Origin: Gari tellinella
Taxonomy: Eukaryota > Mollusca > Bivalvia > Cardiida > Psammobiidae
Assembly (NCBI GenBank): GCA_922989275.2
Contig: OV277866.1
Span: 36,845,246-36,909,245, forward strand
Direction of reading: 5' to 3'
DNA: 64,000 bases
Part shown: piece by piece, positions 10,754-19,320 of the stretch
How positions within the stretch are numbered: position 1 is the first letter of the stretch
Layout: the number at the start of each line of letters is the position of its first letter
The notes under the pieces: model-generated
The model's input: the letters and a program-made list of their open reading frames with translations, nothing else
What the model was told of the DNA's origin: nothing
Database searches by the model: none
Translations under genes and position numbers: made by a program

Positions 10754-10894
10754 ATGTGTATTTGTGTCATTTAAGTTCTTTTTGGAATATTTTCATAATC
10801 ATTGTGGTGATGGGTTTAGATGTGTAAATGTTTTGAACGCATTTTAAGGAGGGATGGGAACGTTATTATTGCCCAATAAATGTAGCATACATAC

Positions 10895-11142
10895 TTAACC
10901 CTTTCACCGCCAAATTATTTTTGAGTTTTTTACCCCTACACCGTTATTGCGTCGTCTGCTTCAATATTATTGTCTGCAATATATTTTCAAAGTAAGAATT
11001 AAGAGAGTATGACATAAGAAATATCGAAACGGGTGTCAAACATTTTTTGATCCTGATCAGACGCCGCGTAACGCGGCGTCTGATCAGGATAGAAAATGTT
11101 CGCAAATTCGACTTTAGGCGATCCTGGCGGTGAAAGGGTTAA
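10895..11142 (-). mobile_element. TTAA MITE with core A, well preserved
   Basis: TTAACCCTTTCACCGCCA and its exact inverse TGGCGGTGAAAGGGTTAA end the element, with TTAA on both sides. Core A (11040-11102) has a perfect GCG/CGC tip. Here the arms beyond the tip have drifted together (TTTTTTGATCC / GGATAGAAAA). Confidence 0.9.
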
Positions 11143-11310
11143 ACAAGTATGCCTAATACAAACAATTTGGAACCAGAAAGGACGATAAGAAGTTCTATGT
11201 CGGGCAATATACCAAAGGGCTTTGTCACTAAGATTTAGATAGATCGTTATTTTCAAGAAATTGTCATTTGCTAAAGCTATTTTACATTGCGAGTTGCTTT
11301 TTGCTCGCTT

Positions 11311-11499
11311 TACCTTTCACCCTTATCGTGTTTCTAGTATTGAATATAAACCGATCACTTAAAGCAGGTTAAAAGTAAAGCAGAATGAGACCGAAGGCAC
11401 ATTCTGCATTACTTTCAGCCTGCTTTAATTTACCATCTACCAGAATACAGAAAATATTTCTCATGATACATATTCTTGACTGTAAAAAAAACTGAACTA
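11311..11499 (-). mobile_element. TTAA MITE with core B, truncated
   Basis: TTACCTTTCACCC start, GTTTCTAGTATTGAA landmark, core B (11363-11430) and CATATTCTTGACTG. The copy stops abruptly at 'CTATT', where a TA-2 element begins. Confidence 0.7.
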
Positions 11500-11856
11500 T
11501 TGTGTTCCCTCTCTTCACCAACATACAATGGGAGACACATATTGCGTGTGTTGTTCTGAGAGAGTTGTGAAAGGGAGGGTAAAAGAAGATTTGTCTTACA
11601 TATGGAATCATATTAAATCCACACCAGATGCCGCGTAACGCGGCGTCTGATTAGGATTCAAGCTGTTTGTCATTCTCATTATATTTGATCTGTAAAAATG
11701 TCCACTATTATGTAACTTTGAGACAAACAGCAGACGACAATTTTAGGCAAACGAGGTTGCAGAAGTGAATACTTGTTGTGCTTGGGAAACAGCGGCAATG
11801 CTCTTTGTAAGGAGGGAATCGTTGTTGGAAGGACCTATGTAGGGAGGGAGCACTGT
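11497..11856 (+). mobile_element. TA-2 MITE with core A
   Basis: Left end TGTTCCCTCTCTTCACC; core A variant with GATGCCGCG/CGCGGCGTC tip (about 11615-11670); GCAGACGACAATTTT; right end GGGAGGGAGCACTGTA. It appears to have interrupted the neighbouring core B MITE. Confidence 0.8.
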
Positions 11857-11916
11857 ATGTTCTTATGCGTGGGAATAAATTAAAGATGTTAAATTGCATA
11901 CCTATTGGGTAATGGG

Positions 11917-12168
11917 TACAGTGGAGAATCTGTTATTCTTTCCCGTTTTAAACGCAAACGTACGCAAACGCAAAGCACTAAAACGTAGAAAAAAAACAAC
12001 TTTTGGACAATTCTGATATTTCATGTTTATCTTGGTGGCAAACAGTTTGGAGCCTGATCAGACGCCGGGTTACCCGGCGTCTGATCTGGCTTCAAGCTGT
12101 TTGCACTGCAAATAATAGTTTTAGCGTTAACGCGTTTATTGGGAAAGAATAACAGATTATCCACTGTA
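11917..12168 (+). mobile_element. TA-1 MITE with core A
   Basis: TACAGTGGAGAATC to ATCCACTGTA with TA borders. The GCGTTTGCG-type side is on the left, inverted. Core tip GGGTTACCC (12060-12085). Very similar to the copies at 17181 and 30316. Confidence 0.9.
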
Positions 12169-12566
12169 CAACGGGAAGATAAAGAATAACGCATTTCCCA
12201 CCACGCATTTAGGTTTGACAATGATGAAAGGGTGTTGACAGCGTTAAAGATTTCGCTCCATCGAAGACAATCAGCATCTATTGTCTTCCCTAAAACGTCG
12301 GAGGTTAACGCAATTTTGAAGAGAAATAAATTCAATCTGACCGACCGCTTCTTTAAGATCCTCACAAGATGAACACTAAACGCTGTATTCGCCGGGGGAA
12401 AATAACTCGAACGAGGTCGTGAGAATAGTTGTATAAATTATGCAAACCTTCAGAATAATGCGGCCGAACCTTTGTAAATCGAATTCGATTAAGTCGCACT
12501 AAACCGCATTTCTTTAATTGCATTTATATGACTCGGGCTGGCTTAGGTCAAGGTAAGATGTATGTC
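12169..12566. other. Gene-free stretch
   Basis: No gene recognised. The minus-strand frame running through here is mostly TA-1 sequence. Confidence 0.35.
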
Positions 12567-12683
12567 CTCAGTTGAATTTCGATAATTCGACCTCGATAAA
12601 GAGTCAACGTTTTAATATTGGTATATTTGTAAGTTCGACTTAATAGCGAGTTCTGGTTACATTTGAATTGAGGTTCGGCTGTA
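12567..12683 (+). mobile_element. TA-3 MITE, eroded
   Basis: CAGTTGAATTTCGATAATTCG at left and GAGGTTCGGCTGTA at right. Core C is reduced to traces (GTTTTAATATTGGTAT). Confidence 0.55.
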
Positions 12684-13017
12684 TTTGCAGGGCTGCCATT
12701 TCTCCGGATTTTACCGAAATCTTCGGATATTTTCTTGATTTCTCCGGACCTATACGGACCTCTGACCCTACTTTTCAAATTTGGTATTTATCCGTTTTGT
12801 TTTACTTAGCTCACATTGGCATTAGTGTCAAACAACTTAGATCAAGATCAGACGCCGCGTAACGCGGCGTCTGATCTGAATCTAAACTGTTTGCATAATT
12901 TTATTAGTGTAATAAAGCCTGGCAGCATAAGTGTTAAATGTACGATTCCTAAAATCACTCTTGAAAGTATAGAAATCTTACGATTTTTATGAGCAACTTA
13001 TGGCAGCCCTGTATTTG
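12682..13017. mobile_element. SIX-shell MITE carrying core A
   Basis: The element at 12688-13011 has perfect 12-bp inverted ends CAGGGCTGCCAT / ATGGCAGCCCTG. It is flanked by the direct repeat TATTTG (12682-12687 and 13012-13017). Inside the left end is TTTCTCCGGATTTT, and inside the right TCTTACGATTTTTATGAG. The centre is a core A hairpin (12827-12893, GCG/CGC tip). The CAGGG terminus is hAT-like, but the duplication is 6 bp. Two sister copies (52198, 53590) carry core B instead. Confidence 0.85.
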
Positions 13018-13075
13018 TCTTCATGCAGTGTGGTGACTGTTAACACATTCTACTGGCAATACCCAGTTATGTTAT

Positions 13076-13327
13076 GGTAGACCACCTTTCAGGATCAAAT
13101 TATTCGGGAGAGTTTTACCCCTTAACCGCTTTATGGTCGTCTGCTTCAGTATTGTTGTCTGCAAGACACGTTGTAAAGTTAGATTTAAGATTGAATGACT
13201 TAATAGATATCGATAAGAGTGTAAAGCAGTTTGGGTCCTGATCAGACGCCGCGTGACGCGGCATCTGACTAGGGCCGAGACAGTTTGCAAACGCGCCTTA
13301 TGACGTCATTGAGAGTGAAACGGTTAA
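13076..13327 (-). mobile_element. TTAA MITE with core A
   Basis: Right end AGAGTGAAACGGTTAA; GACGTCATTGAGAGTG and GTCGTCTGCTTC blocks as in the 6670 copy but inverted. Core at 13230-13290 with one asymmetric tip change (GCGTGACGCG). The left end is worn. Confidence 0.7.
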
Positions 13328-13504
13328 TACTTCGCCTGCCGATCGCGACTTGATTTGTATTTGAAAACAGTTTTGATCCAGATCAGAGCTGTTTGACACC
13401 CGTTTGAGGCTACTACAATTTAAAAACATATGTAATATGAATGTTATCACATTTGCAGACGACATGTTCAAAGCAGGCGATATTTTGGTAGGAAAAGGGA
13501 TAAA
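13324..13504 (+). mobile_element. TTAA MITE with minimal core A
   Basis: It shares the TTAA with the preceding copy. The left end TTAATACTTCGCCTGCCG continues GATCGCGACTTG and matches the inverted end at 40440-40458. The hairpin is reduced to AAACAGTTTTGATCC / AGATCAGAGCTGTTTG, the tip being deleted. Right end near GGAAAAGGGATAAAC. Confidence 0.55.
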
Positions 13505-13973
13505 CTGTCAAGCTGTATATAATGTTAAGACTGCTATTTTTTCTTCTTGAAAAATGGTTTAACATAAGTTTTACTATAGTGCAACGTTTTTAGGGGAAAG
13601 TTATGAAACAGTTAATATAAAATCAAATATCATTGTTTAGCCCCTCTCCTACTATTTACGTATATAGAAGCTTTTTGCAAAACCGTGTAAACCCAAATCA
13701 GACTGACCAGGGTCTGCATCGATATCTTATAGGATATGTCAAGAATGATTCTGCGCTGTTTAATGAGAAAATCTTCATACTCCTATTAGCCAATGATATA
13801 GTTCAGAATACTGTTAACACATTGCGTCACGCTTTTTGGAAATGAGGTTAGGTGAGATACAAAAATGTGATTCAACGAGTTTTTTTTTTTACAGATCTTG
13901 GTTTTACATCGTACAAATACTCATGGAGATAACCGTTATCCCAATAATTTATACATTAAATGGGTAGATTTAC

Positions 13974-14545
13974 TACAGTGCTCCCTCTGTACAACAACAC
14001 CCAATGGGAGTCAAAAATTAGGTGTTTTTTGGACTGGGTTGTTATAGGGAGGGAAATTCGCTTACATTGCAAACAGCTTAACCCCTTCACTGCCTTACCC
14101 CGAGTAAAATAGTTATTTGCAAACAGTTTGGATCCTGATCAGACGCCGCGTAACGCGGCGTCTGATCAGGACCCAATCTGTTTGGCACTAATTTCAATAT
14201 TGTTCAAATCAAAATACCTAAAAATTAAATTTGAGAAATAAAAGCAGACGACAATTGTTTAAAATTGATGACGTCACGGCAGTGAAGGGGTTAAATCTAG
14301 ATCAGACGCAGCGAAATACGGCGTCCGATCTCGATTGAAGCTGTTTGTCACTCGTTATTATTCTTGTTTCCGTCAAAATGTCTAATATTTGACCTTGAGT
14401 AAAACAGCAGACGCAAATTCAAACAGAAGATATTGCCGACGTAAAAAGGTTGAACATAATCGTCTTGTTTGGGGGAACAACGACAAGCGTTGTTGTGAGC
14501 ATGGAATCGTTGTTGAGAGGGTTGTTGAAAGAGACGAGCACTGTA
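13974..14545 (+). mobile_element. TA-2 MITE split by a nested TTAA MITE
   Basis: TACAGTGCTCCCTCTGTAC at the left and GACGAGCACTGTA at the right. The left arm of core A is interrupted after GCAAACAGC at the TTAA used by the inner element, and resumes at TTAAATCTAGATCAGACGC. Sister copies read CAGCTTGAATC here, so a single change created the TTAA. Confidence 0.85.
14078..14294 (+). mobile_element. TTAA MITE with core A, nested
   Basis: TTAACCCCTTCACTGCC and GGCAGTGAAGGGGTTAA are exact inverted ends with TTAA duplicated. Core A (14118-14185) has a GCG/CGC tip, and GAAGCAGACGACAA-type sequence follows it. Confidence 0.9.
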
Positions 14546-15146
14546 TGAGAATGCATAAGCATTAACACAAAGAATGGACTATGCATTCCGTCCAGGCAGC
14601 CCATGAGAGTGCAATAATTGCTGTGTTTGATCAGGTACAGAGATTTACAGATTCGTAATTACGTGTAAGAATACCTTTGTTCAAATTGAAACACATATAA
14701 CAGTAATGTCAATTAACCTAAAAGCATATCATTCATATAAAAGAATCATAAGAGACTAGATACACACTGTAATTATAACACACACTTTTCATTGCACATT
14801 TTAACCTTAACCCATAAGCCACATCTTGTTTTAGATATTAAAAAATATATACAGTCTCTTTTAATCACACGACAAAAGTACATTTGGCTCTATATCAGGG
14901 CAGCTTAAATCTGTTATTTTTTTCATGGACCTATGGTTATAAAGAGTTTGAGTTGAGTTTGATATCGTTCTCATTCAAATTTCCACATACTGGAATAAGT
15001 ATTTTCCCCCAACAAATTTCTCTCAAATTTTAAACGCTTGTCAACATTTTCGAGAACCAATTGTTTCATATTTCATTTGATAACGTTTATGTATATTGTA
15101 TCTTGAACCATACCTCCATAAACAATGAACGAATATCACGCGGTAG
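14546..15146. other. Gene-free stretch
   Basis: AT-rich sequence, nothing recognisable. Confidence 0.35.
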
Positions 15147-15227
15147 CTGAACTCATTCACATTCACCCATGAGACATCAAATGGACGATTTCAAGTTTAA
15201 GTAAAGTCTAGTCCATTATTACTATTT

Positions 15228-15745
15228 AGAGGCTCGCAACCGGATTTAGCATTAAAAATAGTAATTTGTAAATATGTGTCAAATGCTTATATAAATGGGT
15301 AAGATTTAGTTTAGGATAATAAATTCTGTTAAAAAATGCATTTCAAAAAAAAAAGAAGCTCTGGTGGGATTCGAACCCGTGACCCTCCATGCGGAGACAA
15401 ACATGAAAAATGAGGGAACGCCTTTACCCCCTCGTCTACCAGCGCTCTCTATATATTTGGTAGCGAATTAACGTACTTCACTGGTAGCGATTGATAGTAC
15501 TTTATTCGGCTCGGGTTTATGTCTGAGCCCGTGTAGAGAAGCAACAACAACAACTATACCGTCAGCTGACGGTATAGAAAAACGATGGAAAACATCTAAA
15601 AAAACTAAGATTCGGTGACGATTCTTGAGACCTTTTTTGGAGAGACATATTTTTTTAATGCCAGAAGCCAAATAATGCCACAACTTTGCTTTTATTCGAG
15701 TATTTTATTTTATTTTGACAAGTATACCATCCGGTTGCGAGTCCC
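15228..15745. mobile_element. Element with GGCTCGCAACCGGAT inverted ends
   Basis: GGCTCGCAACCGGAT (15231-15245) and ATCCGGTTGCGAGTC (about 15729-15743) bound a roughly 515-bp insert inside a core D MITE. Possible short target duplication TTTA on either side. It contains a tRNA-like segment (15358-15450) and a short inverted repeat (TACCGTCAGCTGACGGTA, about 15556-15573). No transposase frame. Confidence 0.65.
15358..15450 (-). repeat. tRNA-like sequence (SINE head or tRNA pseudogene)
   Basis: On the minus strand GCGCTGGTAGACGAGG leads and GGGTTCGAATCCC is a perfect T-arm/B-box, followed by ACCAGAGC. The acceptor halves GCGCTGGT and ACCAGAGC pair with one mismatch. The variable/anticodon part is too long and ambiguous to name an isotype. 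Confidence 0.55.
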
Positions 15746-15897
15746 TTTAACAATGTATTGCGAATTGGCAAACAGTGCATACCCTGGTTAGAGAGCTCAT
15801 ATCAGGGTCTGCTATGTTTTTATATGATAAGTGTAATCTTCACAGGTACACCGTTTTTAATGTCGAGTATACTCGTCGCTAAGGTTGAATGTGTTAA

Positions 15898-16153
15898 GAA
15901 ATGTCTGCAGGCTTAATCTAATTGCTTGCACTGGGTAATATTAAGCTAAAATAAGTTAGACAGATTACAAATTAACTGAAACTACCTAAAAGAAACAAAA
16001 GAACGATCATGTATGAATGTGATTATTTGATTATTTTGGTTTTCTGTACCCTTAACTGAAACATCGCCTGTTAGAAAAGCCTTGTTTACAATTTTGTTTC
16101 AAAACAATTAGTTTATAAGTCGTTTTATATTAAGATTCATCAATGTGTATAAC
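15898..16153. other. Gene-free stretch
   Basis: No gene or repeat recognised. Confidence 0.35.
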
Positions 16154-16216
16154 GAACAGTTTGGATCTATATCAGACGCCGGGTCACCCGGCGTCTGATA
16201 TTGATCCAAACTTTTG
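16154..16216. repeat. Core A hairpin, GGG/CCC tip
   Basis: AACAGTTTGGATCTATATC pairs with GATATTGATCCAAACTTT around GACGCCGGGTCACCCGGCG. The arms differ from other core A copies (TATATC instead of CTGATC) and are still largely matched by the partner arm. Confidence 0.8.
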
Positions 16217-16568
16217 GAAATGCGAGTAAATCCGCGTTTAGCCCAATATGTGCTAAACTTATGCCGACCTGTACTGTATTTCGCCTTTTAAATCTCGCTT
16301 GTTCCTAAAACGTAAGCGTTTACACTGTAATCATTGGTTAAGTTAAATCAAATTTGCTTTTCTTGAAAAATCGGCGGGGACAAAGGTGTCTTCAATTTGG
16401 AAAAGATCAGATGTTAAATACTCCAGGGAGCTGGGATTTCATTGGCGTGCAATTAATATCTTTTGTTAGTGACAAATTGCTTCCCGAAAAATAAAGCCGA
16501 ACAAGAGTAATATAATTACGAACATTAAATATTTGGAAACGAAGTCTTCTTCGATTATCATGACTTAT
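16217..16568. other. Gene-free stretch
   Basis: Nothing recognisable except single-copy-looking AT-rich DNA. Confidence 0.3.
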
Positions 16569-16857
16569 TTAACCCTTTCACGGCCTTCTTTATATTCTGC
16601 TTTTACCCTTTCCGTCCTGAAAGTCCAGATGGACAATTCCAGTTTCAAATTTAGTCTTGTCCATATTTGACCATTTAGGGTTGTTATTTGTAAATGTCCT
16701 CGAATTACAATATTGTAAATAGCCTAGTGTAGACCCTGATCAGAAGCTCCTTAAGAAGTCCTCTGATCTTGGTATCACCTGCATAGAACAACAGTTACTG
16801 TATTCTTCACAAGCAAATTATCCTTAACCATTACCCTGCTATGTTTAATCATTTGCG
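16569..16857 (+). mobile_element. Core D MITE beside a TTAA MITE end
   Basis: A TTAACCCTTTCACGGCC end (16569) is followed by a core D element from about 16605 (CCGTCCTGAAAGTCC, TCTTGTCCATATTTGACC). Its hairpin (16728-16790) keeps GTAGACCCTGATCAGA on one side. The right end is worn. Confidence 0.55.
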
Positions 16858-17058
16858 TTAACCCTGTTACCGCCAAAATATCGTCTGCATTGGTAGTGTC
16901 GTCTGCAATATGGTTAAAGTTAGCTTTAGGACTGTTTTAACTGAAAAAATGTGAAACTAGTGTCAAACAGTGTTGGATCCTGATCAGATGCCGCATTACA
17001 CGGCGTCTGATCAGGATCAAAACTGTTTGCAAAGTCTGCGTTGACAATGAAAGGGTAA
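16858..17058 (-). mobile_element. TTAA MITE with core A
   Basis: TTAACCCTGTTACCGCC left end, GTCGTCTGCAATATGG block, core A at 16963-17030 with tip GATGCCGCATTACACGGCG (partly mismatched), and right end CAATGAAAGGGTAAA. Confidence 0.7.
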
Positions 17059-17093
17059 AATGGCGCATATATGTTTGACAATGGTTCAAAGGG

Positions 17094-17684
17094 TTAACCC
17101 CTTTACGGCTTTATTTCGCCATTTTAAAAATGTTGCCAACACTGTTTTCTCAAAGTAAGATAAAGGCGATTGACCGAAGATACAGTGGAGAATCTGTTAT
17201 TCTTTCCCGTTTAAACGCAAACGTACGCAAACGCAAAGCACTAAAACGTAGAAAATAACAACTTTTGGACAATTCTGATAATTCATGTTTATCTTGGTGG
17301 CAAACAGTTTGGAGCCTGATCAGACGCCGGGTTACCCGGCGTCTGATCTGGCTCCAAACTATTTGCACTGCAAATAATAGTTTTAGCGTAAACGCGTGTA
17401 TTGGGAAAGAATAACAGATTCTCCACTGTATATATTGATTCGACTGCCCCATAGATTGGACTCTGTTCAGACGCTTCGGAAGGCGGTTTTTGACCAGGGT
17501 CAACGCTGTTTGCAAAGTTGAAATAAATCGCATGTGATTCTTTCAGATCATCATCTGATACATTCTCGTCCTTGTTCATTCTCTTAAGTTTTGATTGAGG
17601 CAATGTAATTGAAGAAATTTCGAATTAAGCGTCAAGCAGTTTAGATCCGGATCAGACACCGAGTTAGACAGTGAAAGGGCTAAA
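17094..17684 (-). mobile_element. TTAA MITE hosting a TA-1 insertion
   Basis: TTAACCCCTTTACGGC left end. It is interrupted at 17181 by a TA-1 element and continues at 17431 with an eroded hairpin (TTGGACTCTGTTCAGACGC / GACCAGGGTCAACGC). It ends near CAGTGAAAGGGCTAA. Confidence 0.6.
17181..17430 (+). mobile_element. TA-1 MITE with core A, nested
   Basis: A 250-bp copy from TACAGTGGAGAATC to TTCTCCACTGTA, followed by TATA. Core tip GGGTTACCC (17327-17345). The left arm reads GGAGCCTGATC and the right arm has GATCTGGCTCC, a one-base asymmetry shared by the family. Confidence 0.9.
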
Positions 17685-17742
17685 CTTGAATACACGTGGT
17701 CACTAAAAACAGATTTAACGAAATGCAGGATGTGCATATAAA

Positions 17743-17974
17743 ATTACCCTTTACTCTATAGATACTCATTTTAACGCATTTAATTTATTCGTTTACTAAA
17801 GAAAATAGTTCCAATTTATACCGTGGATACATGTTATAAGAAATATTTCCTATAGTCAAGCAGGCTGAAAGTAAGTCAGAATGCGCCTAAAGGCACATTC
17901 TGCTTTACTTTCAACATATTTTAAGTGGTCATCTATCTTCAAAACTGGAAACAGGCTATGGGGTAATGGGTCAA
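17743..17974 (+). mobile_element. TTAA MITE with core B
   Basis: TTACCCTTTACTC left end, GAAAATAGTTCCAATTTATAC landmark, core B at 17860-17922 (tip GCGCCTAAAGGCAC) and right end CTATGGGGTAATGGGTCAA. Both TTAA borders have decayed. Confidence 0.75.
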
Positions 17975-18121
17975 GGCGCATTCTGCCTCACCCTCAGCTT
18001 GCTTTAAGCTACCATCTGCTAGGATATAGAGCATTTTAGGTGCATATTCATGACAGCATATAATGGAACAGAAAGAATACATTAAAGCTCTAAAATGCCT
18101 ATTGTTTGAGTAGTGGGTTAA
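17975..18121 (-). mobile_element. Core B MITE, half copy
   Basis: It starts inside the hairpin (GCGCATTCTGCC), continues GCTTGCTTTAAGCTACC and ATTCATGACAG, and ends TAGTGGGTTAA. Only one arm of the hairpin is present. It directly follows another copy. Confidence 0.65.
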
Positions 18122-18202
18122 AACAATATAGCGGCCCCCTTTCTTGTACAAACATACAAATATCCAAAGGCAAACAAACATGTTATAGATAAAATAGTAT
18201 TT

Positions 18203-18213
18203 GGTATATTTCA
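18203..18213 (+). repeat. Target-site duplication, left copy
   Basis: GGTATATTTCA, identical to 21339-21349. Confidence 0.9.
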
Positions 18214-18366
18214 AAACTCCGCCATGGCCGGTCCCAAGCCCGGATGAGAAAGGAGGAGGGTTGTGCGTGAGGCCAGCACCCTCACCACATAAAAAGCACA
18301 CCCGCTACAGAAACCAAAACCACAAGAAATACAGAGGATTTACGGAATCGACCAAGAAGAGAGCCT

Positions 18367-19320
18367 ATGACGCGGAGAAATCTGCCGACGCTTCTTTCTT
18401 CTAAGAACGTTACACGGATAGGAATTTGGAGCGTACGAACATTACATGAGACCGGAAGAGCAGCTCAGGTAGCAAGGGAAATGGACAGATATAGACTGGA
18501 GATACGAGGACTAAGCGAGGTGCGATGGAACACAGCAGGGAAAGTCACATTAGCATCAGGACATACAATGCTTTACTCTGGACCATCAGGAGAGAACGAT
18601 CCACACAGAAATGGAGTGGGATTGTTGCTAACAAAAGCAGCCACAAAGAGCCTTATAGAATGGGAGCCTATAAATGAGAGAATCCTTACAGCCAGATTCA
18701 AGTCAAAGTTCCAAGAAGTCACCATCATTCAATGTTATGCCCCAACCAATGTTGCTGATCAGGAAGATAAGGAGCTATTCTATAACTGCCTCCAGAGCGT
18801 AATGGATCGAGCCCGTAAGAGAGACATTACCATAGTGATGGGTGACGTGAATGCAAAAGTGGGGAGCAACAATAGTGGAAGGGAGTTCATCATGGGAAAG
18901 GAAGGTTTAGGTGAGATGAACGAAAATGGAGAACTCTTCACCGACTTCTGCGGACAGAATGACCTCATTATAGGAGGGACCATCTTTCCTCATAAATCCA
19001 TACATAAGGCTACATGGACCTCACCAGATCTAACAGTGAGGAATCAAATAGATCACATTACAATTTCCAGAAGGTGGAGAAAGGCCCTCACTGATGTTAG
19101 AGCATACCAAGGAGCTGATGCAGGGACAGACCATGAGCTTGTTATAGCCAAACTCCAAGTCCGAATTGCCAGTGTGAAAAGGACAGGAATGCAGCGACAG
19201 CCTCGGTTCAACACATCAAAACTGAGAGCTAAGGAGAAACAGCAGTCCTTTGTGCTTTCACTTAGCAACCGCTTTCAGGCTCTAGCAGATCTCGATGACG
19301 GATCAGTAGAGAAGAAGTGA
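18367..19320 (+). CDS. LINE apurinic-type endonuclease domain
   Basis: A 317-residue frame with the endonuclease/exonuclease/phosphatase fold that nicks target DNA during retrotransposition. Motifs in order: TRIGIWSVRTL near residue 20; LSEVRWN with the catalytic Glu (codon 18517-18519); VIQCYAPT; the GDVNAKVG Asp/Asn pair; TWTSPD followed by NQIDHI; and TDHELV with Asp and His near residue 250. The family normally has Asn in the first motif (WNVRT). Here the codon at 18430-18432 is AGC, Ser, one transition from Asn, so nicking may be impaired. The start ATG at 18367 is the first that opens the long frame. The frame ends at TGA 19318-19320 and continues in register beyond it. Confidence 0.9.
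   Translation: MTRRNLPTLLSSKNVTRIGIWSVRTLHETGRAAQVAREMDRYRLEIRGLSEVRWNTAGKVTLASGHTMLYSGPSGENDPHRNGVGLLLTKAATKSLIEWEPINERILTARFKSKFQEVTIIQCYAPTNVADQEDKELFYNCLQSVMDRARKRDITIVMGDVNAKVGSNNSGREFIMGKEGLGEMNENGELFTDFCGQNDLIIGGTIFPHKSIHKATWTSPDLTVRNQIDHITISRRWRKALTDVRAYQGADAGTDHELVIAKLQVRIASVKRTGMQRQPRFNTSKLRAKEKQQSFVLSLSNRFQALADLDDGSVEKK
19318..19320 (+). other. In-frame TGA between endonuclease and reverse transcriptase
   Basis: AAG TGA GAC interrupts an otherwise continuous 988-codon span. The frame on both sides is the same, so no indel is needed. A CGA-to-TGA transition is the simplest origin; recoding or readthrough is the alternative. Confidence 0.9.

Larger units (their letters stand above)
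15147..15897 (+). mobile_element. TTAA MITE with core D, split by another element
   Basis: The left arm (ACTCATTCACATTCACCC ... GTCTAGTCCATT) ends near 15230. The right half resumes at about 15746 with AACAATGTATTGCGAATTG, an eroded core D (15770-15822), CGAGTATACTCGTCGCTA and TTGAATGTGTTAA. Confidence 0.7.

Noticed and set aside
15358..15450. Functional tRNA gene
   Set aside because: The B-box is perfect, but the middle is too long and no anticodon arm folds clearly; it lies within a repeat.
18201..18404. Small frame overlapping the LINE 5' end as an ORF1
   Set aside because: It lacks an ATG after the element's first base, and 67 residues show no zinc-knuckle or RRM motif.
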